From Aquificaceae bacterium (GTDB lineage: Bacteria; Aquificota; Aquificia; Aquificales; Aquificaceae), in NCBI GenBank assembly GCA_026982025.1, contig JALSHX010000260.1:1-9265 (forward strand): a stretch of 9,265 bases of DNA, read 5' to 3'. Position 1 is the first letter of the stretch, and each line of letters starts with the position of its first letter. Below the pieces are notes generated by a model that did no database searches, was not told the DNA's origin, and was given only the letters and a program-made list of their open reading frames with translations. Shown here piece by piece: positions 5,965 to 9,265 of the stretch. Made by a program: the position numbers and the translations under genes.

Positions 5965-7221
5965 TCAAGGCTCCACCACTACGCAGTGGTGATGATCAAT
6001 GTATTTTTTAATCGCCCTTTTAACATCTTTCAAAGTCACCTCTCTGATCCTCTTCGTGTACCTCAGGTCCATCCGCCAGCCGAATCCCATCACTTCGTAA
6101 AACCCCATGTACCACGCCTGCCTCATTCTCGTCTGGTGATCCAGCAAAAAGTCACCTATTATCTTGCTCTTTGCTGTTGCAAGGTCATCTCCGCTTATAG
6201 GGGGTTTTTTTATTACCCTAAGAAGGTCCTCAAGGGCTTTTTCCTTTTTCTGTGGTGAGGTTCCTACATAGGCAAAGAGCCGGGGAGATATGAGCCTCGT
6301 CGGGTAAAAGGAATAGGTGGCATAAGCGTATCCCTTTTCCTCCCTCAAAATCCTGAACAGCTTGGAGGTCATACCGTCCCCGAGGATGCTGGTGAGGACC
6401 TTGAAGGCAAAGTAATCTCTGGTTCTTCTCTGCGGAGCGTTAAAAGCGCACAGGATCGTTGCCTGGGTACCGGGTCTTTTTACCCTGACGACTCGGGACT
6501 TTTTGATCCTTCTTCCCCTGAATTTCCTGACTGCCCTTCCCTTTTGAATCTCTCCGAGAGCCCTTGAAACCGAGGATATTACCTCAGAGGGGTCCATATC
6601 TCCCGCGATGCTGACTACGATGTTGGAACCTTTAATCAGGTCTTTGAACCTCTTTAAGAGGTCGCTCCTTAAGATTTTCCCGACACTCTCCTCGGTTCCT
6701 GCCGGGTGGGTTTCGTAGGGAGTACCTTTAAAGGTTATTCTTCTAAGGTTGTCCATTGCAAGTTCCATCCCCCTTTCCCTTCTTGACTTTATGGCAACAA
6801 TTGTGTTCTTTTTTTCCCTTTCTATGTCTTCGTCCCTGAGCAGGGGCTCTGTAAGAATTTCCCTTATCACTCCCATAGCCTCCTTGAATCCTTCAACCTT
6901 TACCGAAAATCCAATTTCGGAAAAGTCATCACCGCTTGAGCTGTAAATGTAACCTCCGTACTTTTCAAAAGGAAGGGAGATGTCGTAAGAGGTGGGATAG
7001 CTCTTAGTTCCCTTTAATAGAAGGGTAAAGAGAAGACTCGTCGTTCCGGGTAATTCCTCCCCGAGCTTTCCGCCCCTGACAAAAATAACTCCTGAAAGTA
7101 TACCCTTGCCTTCCGTGTGCTTCACTATGACCTTTATTCCGTTGGAAAGGGTTTTTTCAAGCACCTTGTGACCTCCGAAGCTCGTAGTAGCAAGAAGAAT
7201 TATAAGGATAAGGACCTTCAT
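5965..7221 (-). CDS. M16B-family protein without zinc-binding motif (non-catalytic partner subunit)
   Basis: The 418-residue protein has an N-terminal signal peptide (MKVLILIILLATTSFGG, cleavage probably near 16-17), so it should be exported. Two M16 half domains follow (about 20-225 and 240-415). At the HxxEH position it reads GTTSLLFTLLLKG: aligned with the upstream gene, His, Glu and His are replaced by Ser62, Phe65 and Thr66, so it cannot bind catalytic zinc there. It keeps the C-terminal signature GDGMTSKLFRILREEKGYAY with Arg293 and Tyr300, the Arg/Tyr pair supplied by the non-catalytic subunit in heterodimeric M16B enzymes. The ATG overlaps the stop of the upstream active subunit (ATGA), and an AAGGA lies just before it. 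The protein ends DHHHCVVVEP. It is probably an obligate partner of the upstream protease, acting in the periplasm; the substrate is unknown. Confidence 0.9.
   Translation of the reverse strand: MKVLILIILLATTSFGGHKVLEKTLSNGIKVIVKHTEGKGILSGVIFVRGGKLGEELPGTTSLLFTLLLKGTKSYPTSYDISLPFEKYGGYIYSSSGDDFSEIGFSVKVEGFKEAMGVIREILTEPLLRDEDIEREKKNTIVAIKSRRERGMELAMDNLRRITFKGTPYETHPAGTEESVGKILRSDLLKRFKDLIKGSNIVVSIAGDMDPSEVISSVSRALGEIQKGRAVRKFRGRRIKKSRVVRVKRPGTQATILCAFNAPQRRTRDYFAFKVLTSILGDGMTSKLFRILREEKGYAYATYSFYPTRLISPRLFAYVGTSPQKKEKALEDLLRVIKKPPISGDDLATAKSKIIGDFLLDHQTRMRQAWYMGFYEVMGFGWRMDLRYTKRIREVTLKDVKRAIKKYIDHHHCVVVEP
5974..5991 (-). repeat. Perfect 7-bp hairpin near the end of the M16 partner gene
   Basis: CACCACT and AGTGGTG form a perfect inverted repeat around a four-base loop. 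It lies inside the last codons (HHHCVVV), ending about seven bases before the stop codon. No T-run follows, so it is not a standard intrinsic terminator. It could equally be a by-product of His and Val codons. Confidence 0.4.
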
Positions 7222-8543
7222 TCTTTCCTTTTCGGTTTTTCCGGAACCATGAGAACCTCAACATAGGTCCTGTCCTTGATGTACCTTTCGTAAAACCTCA
7301 TGACCTCAACTTTTCTTACCCTTGAGAGATTCTTTTCATAATATCTGAAAAAGTCAAGATCTTTGATGACCGTGTAAGAGTATCCTATGTCATAAGCCTG
7401 CCCTTCAACCTTTTCCTGCTCAAATATCCTTGAGTTGATGGCTTTTTCCCTTGTAAAGGCTACCTGTTCGTCGCTCAGTCCGCTGTAGGTTTTATCCAGC
7501 AGTTCTAAAACCTTACTTTTAACCTCTGCGTACCTTTCGGGGTCAAAGGTGGCACTTATTACGTAAAGGTTGTCCCTCGGTCTTCCCAGATCCCCGGTAA
7601 AGAAGGAATAAACTACGCCTTTTTCTTTCAGCTCTCTGTAAAAAACCGAGGTTCTTCCGTCACCGATTATGCCGTCAAAGACAACCATTCCGTAGTAGTC
7701 ACCTTTTCCCACAGGCGGTGCGTTCCACCCTATTATCCAATAGGCCTTTTGAATACGGGGGTCGCTGATCTTGACAAACCTGTTTTCAAGGCGGTCGGGT
7801 TCCGAAGGAATCTCGGGCTTTGGGACCTTCTTGCCCTTTTCCTTTCCGAAGGTCCGCCGAACATAACTCTCCACTTCCCCGGGATTTACATCTCCCACAA
7901 CTATGACAGCCATGTTTTTGGGCTGATAGTAAGACCTGTAAAATTCTTCAAGGCTTTCTTTTGTAAACCTTGAGATGGTTTCTTCAAAGCCGATAACGGG
8001 GAACCTGTAGGGAGAAACCTTGTAGGCGGTTTTTTCAAAGGTCTCCCAGAGCACAGTTGTTGGGTTGTCTTTTCCCCTTCTCAGTTCTTCAATGACTATG
8101 GGTTTTTCCTTTTCAATCATCTGCATGGTCATCAAGGGTTTCATCGTTAGCTGGTATAGAACCTCCATTGCTTTTTTCCAGTAGGGCTTGGCTATTTCAA
8201 TGTGATAGAAGGTAAATTCTTTTGATGTGGCTGCGTTTATGTTTCCCCCGAGGCTTTCAATTATCTGGTCCATTTCTCCGTAGGCGTACTTCTCAGATCC
8301 GTTGAAAAGCATGTGCTCAAGAAAGTGAGCCATTCCCTTCTGGTCATGCCTTTCGTATATTGAACCCACCCTGAACCACACATGAAGGGCGACCGCCGAG
8401 GTGTCCTTTCTCTGATGAACGATTAGCTTTACACCGTTGGGTAGGTCTCTTATGTAGAGGTCCTCCGTCTTGGGTGCGGAAGCTTTGAGAACCGAAACCA
8501 TAGCAACCTCCAGAAGAAGAAGGGTCAATAGAGCCCACTGCAT
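7218..8543 (-). CDS. M16B zinc metallopeptidase, catalytic subunit
   Basis: The 441-residue protein is a processing-peptidase or insulinase-like M16 enzyme. The inverted zinc motif HxxEH is intact: His73, Glu76 and His77 in MAHFLEHMLF. Glu153 in IVIEELRRG is the likely third ligand. The second half domain carries GDGRTSVFYRELKEKGVVY, where the Arg of the Arg/Tyr pair is Lys306 (Tyr312 is kept). That fits a partner protein supplying the Arg/Tyr pair. The ATG at 8543 overlaps the thioesterase end by 19 bases, and an in-frame TAA lies two codons upstream, so no longer start exists. From this start, residues 1-23 could be a signal peptide ending in ASA, but there is no basic residue at the N-terminus and Glu12 interrupts the core. 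A second ATG at 8501 (residue 15) has a much better ribosome-binding site. Family and activity are secure; start and location are uncertain. Confidence 0.92.
   Translation of the reverse strand: MQWALLTLLLLEVAMVSVLKASAPKTEDLYIRDLPNGVKLIVHQRKDTSAVALHVWFRVGSIYERHDQKGMAHFLEHMLFNGSEKYAYGEMDQIIESLGGNINAATSKEFTFYHIEIAKPYWKKAMEVLYQLTMKPLMTMQMIEKEKPIVIEELRRGKDNPTTVLWETFEKTAYKVSPYRFPVIGFEETISRFTKESLEEFYRSYYQPKNMAVIVVGDVNPGEVESYVRRTFGKEKGKKVPKPEIPSEPDRLENRFVKISDPRIQKAYWIIGWNAPPVGKGDYYGMVVFDGIIGDGRTSVFYRELKEKGVVYSFFTGDLGRPRDNLYVISATFDPERYAEVKSKVLELLDKTYSGLSDEQVAFTREKAINSRIFEQEKVEGQAYDIGYSYTVIKDLDFFRYYEKNLSRVRKVEVMRFYERYIKDRTYVEVLMVPEKPKRKE
8506..8511 (-). promoter_or_regulatory. Strong internal Shine-Dalgarno in the M16 catalytic gene
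   Basis: GGAGGT lies four bases before an in-frame ATG at 8501 (codon 15). The ATG at 8543 has only a weak AGAG upstream. The site may mark the true start or a second start that yields a leaderless, cytosolic form. Confidence 0.45.
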
Positions 8544-8914
8544 AGTTTATCTCTTAATTCCCCGGGAATTGATACTATCTTACCATTTCTCACCATGCAG
8601 TGTTTGGTAATTCCCCTTGCCCTCTCCTCGCCCCTTACTCTTACGATGTAGTGAAATTCAAAGGTAAATCTGTTAACTTCTTTTACACGGAGTTCAATAT
8701 CCACGACCTCGTCGTATTTTAGAGGTTTTTTGTACTCGCAACCGGCGTGGATAAGGACAACCTCGTAGCCCATGCTTCTCAGCGAGCTGTACGGCATTCC
8801 CATTTCTTTCAGGTATTCGCCCCTTGCCTCCTCAAAGTATCGGAAGTAGTTGGAGTGATGAACCACCCCCTGAGCGTCAGTTTCGTAGAACTGCACCCTC
8901 CGAGTGTAAGTCAT
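8525..8914 (-). CDS. Acyl-CoA thioesterase, 4HBT/YbgC hot-dog family
   Basis: The 129-residue protein is one hot-dog domain that should hydrolyse acyl-CoA or 4-hydroxybenzoyl-CoA-like thioesters in the cytosol. The N-terminal signature FYETDAQGVVHHSNYFRYFE has Asp13 as the expected catalytic residue, with Gly16 and His20. It parallels YYEDTDAGGVVYHASY of YbgC. The rest follows the family: an ARGEYLKEMG helix, then the strands YEVVLIHAGCEYKKPLKYDE and FEFHYIVRV. Length is normal for YbgC/FcbC-like enzymes. The ATG overlaps the stop of the Fur-family gene by four bases, and its 3' end overlaps the M16 start by 19 bases. In proteobacteria ybgC is usually next to tol-pal, which is not seen here. 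Family is firm; the natural substrate cannot be read from sequence. Confidence 0.9.
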   Translation of the reverse strand: MTYTRRVQFYETDAQGVVHHSNYFRYFEEARGEYLKEMGMPYSSLRSMGYEVVLIHAGCEYKKPLKYDEVVDIELRVKEVNRFTFEFHYIVRVRGEERARGITKHCMVRNGKIVSIPGELRDKLCSGLY

Positions 8915-9265
8915 TGCTTGCTCTGACAGTCAGCACATATCCCGAAGATCTCAAGGCGATGGTGCATGGGGTTGAAGTCGTACTGATTGCACACCTCGTC
9001 CTGAAGTTTCTCTATGTCCTCATTGACGAACTCAATTATCTTTCCGCACTCAATACACACGAGATGGTCGTGATGCGCCTTTCCCGCCACGAACTCGTAA
9101 ATTGTTCTGTTGTTGTGTTTAATGACTTCTTTTATAACGCCGAATTCCTGAAGGAGCTTTATTGTTCTGTAAATCGTTGATCTTGAAACACCTCTTTCGG
9201 TCTGAAGTGCTATCCAGTTAACAAGTTCCTCCACCTCAAAGTGCTTTCCGTAATCCGCAATGAGA
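8911..9265 (-). CDS. Fur-family metal-responsive regulator (5' end cut by window edge)
   Basis: The frame stays open to the window edge, showing 117 residues that begin LIADYGKHFEVEELVNWIA; the true start lies outside. A GTG at 9234 could serve as a start only by removing the first part of the DNA-binding domain, so it is rejected. The visible part has the winged helix with recognition helix VSRSTIYRTIKLLQEFGVI. The dimerisation domain follows, with HHDHLVCIECGKIIEF (regulatory metal ligands H-x-D-H and the first CxxC) and GICADC (second CxxC), the two CxxC pairs that bind structural zinc in Fur/PerR/Zur proteins. It is a cytosolic DNA-binding repressor or sensor. Sequence alone does not separate Fur from PerR or Zur, although HxDHL...CGKIIEF is Fur-like. 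It is the most promoter-proximal gene visible and overlaps the thioesterase gene by ATGA. Confidence 0.92.
   Translation of the reverse strand, partial: LIADYGKHFEVEELVNWIALQTERGVSRSTIYRTIKLLQEFGVIKEVIKHNNRTIYEFVAGKAHHDHLVCIECGKIIEFVNEDIEKLQDEVCNQYDFNPMHHRLEIFGICADCQSKQ

Noticed and set aside
9232..9234. GTG as the start of the Fur-family gene
   Set aside because: The in-frame sequence upstream (LIADYGKHFE) continues the Fur DNA-binding domain to the window edge, so the gene is truncated by the window and does not start here.

Overview
The window looks like chromosomal DNA from a thermophilic bacterium of the Aquificota (Aquifex/Hydrogenobacter type). This is inferred from three things: Lys/Glu/Arg-rich proteins with many AGG/AGA arginine codons; very tight packing of functionally unrelated genes on one strand, a known trait of Aquifex genomes; and the MGCVVNAIGEA variant in IspG, which I recall from Aquifex IspG. 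The species cannot be named from the sequence alone.

All eleven genes lie on the minus strand, so transcription runs from high to low coordinates. In order they are: a Fur-family regulator (5' end outside the window), a hot-dog (YbgC-type) acyl-CoA thioesterase, a catalytically competent M16 zinc peptidase, an M16 partner without zinc ligands, mogA (molybdopterin adenylyltransferase), a small GYD-domain protein, ispG (isoprenoid synthesis), fliN (flagellar switch), argS, a membrane-anchored SPOR protein, and a TPR-SPOR lipoprotein. The junctions in this order are -4, -19, -4, +14, +28, +27, +20, +18, +11 and -4 bases. No intergenic gap exceeds 28 bases, and I see no convincing intrinsic terminator. 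The cluster may therefore be one long polycistronic unit whose main promoter lies beyond the right edge.

Three groups make functional sense. The two M16 genes overlap by ATGA and divide the active site between them, as in known heterodimeric M16B proteases. The two SPOR genes also overlap by ATGA; they would place peptidoglycan-binding domains on the inner and the outer membrane. The thioesterase next to the proteases may belong with envelope or lipid functions. The remaining genes (mogA, GYD, ispG, fliN, argS) look like a mixed housekeeping run. No tRNA, rRNA, CRISPR array, insertion sequence, prophage or attachment site is visible, and no gene appears frameshifted. No stretch over 300 bases lacks a gene. 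I do not see a clearly new defence or mobile system here; the points of interest are the protein pairings, the GYD gene and some start-site questions.
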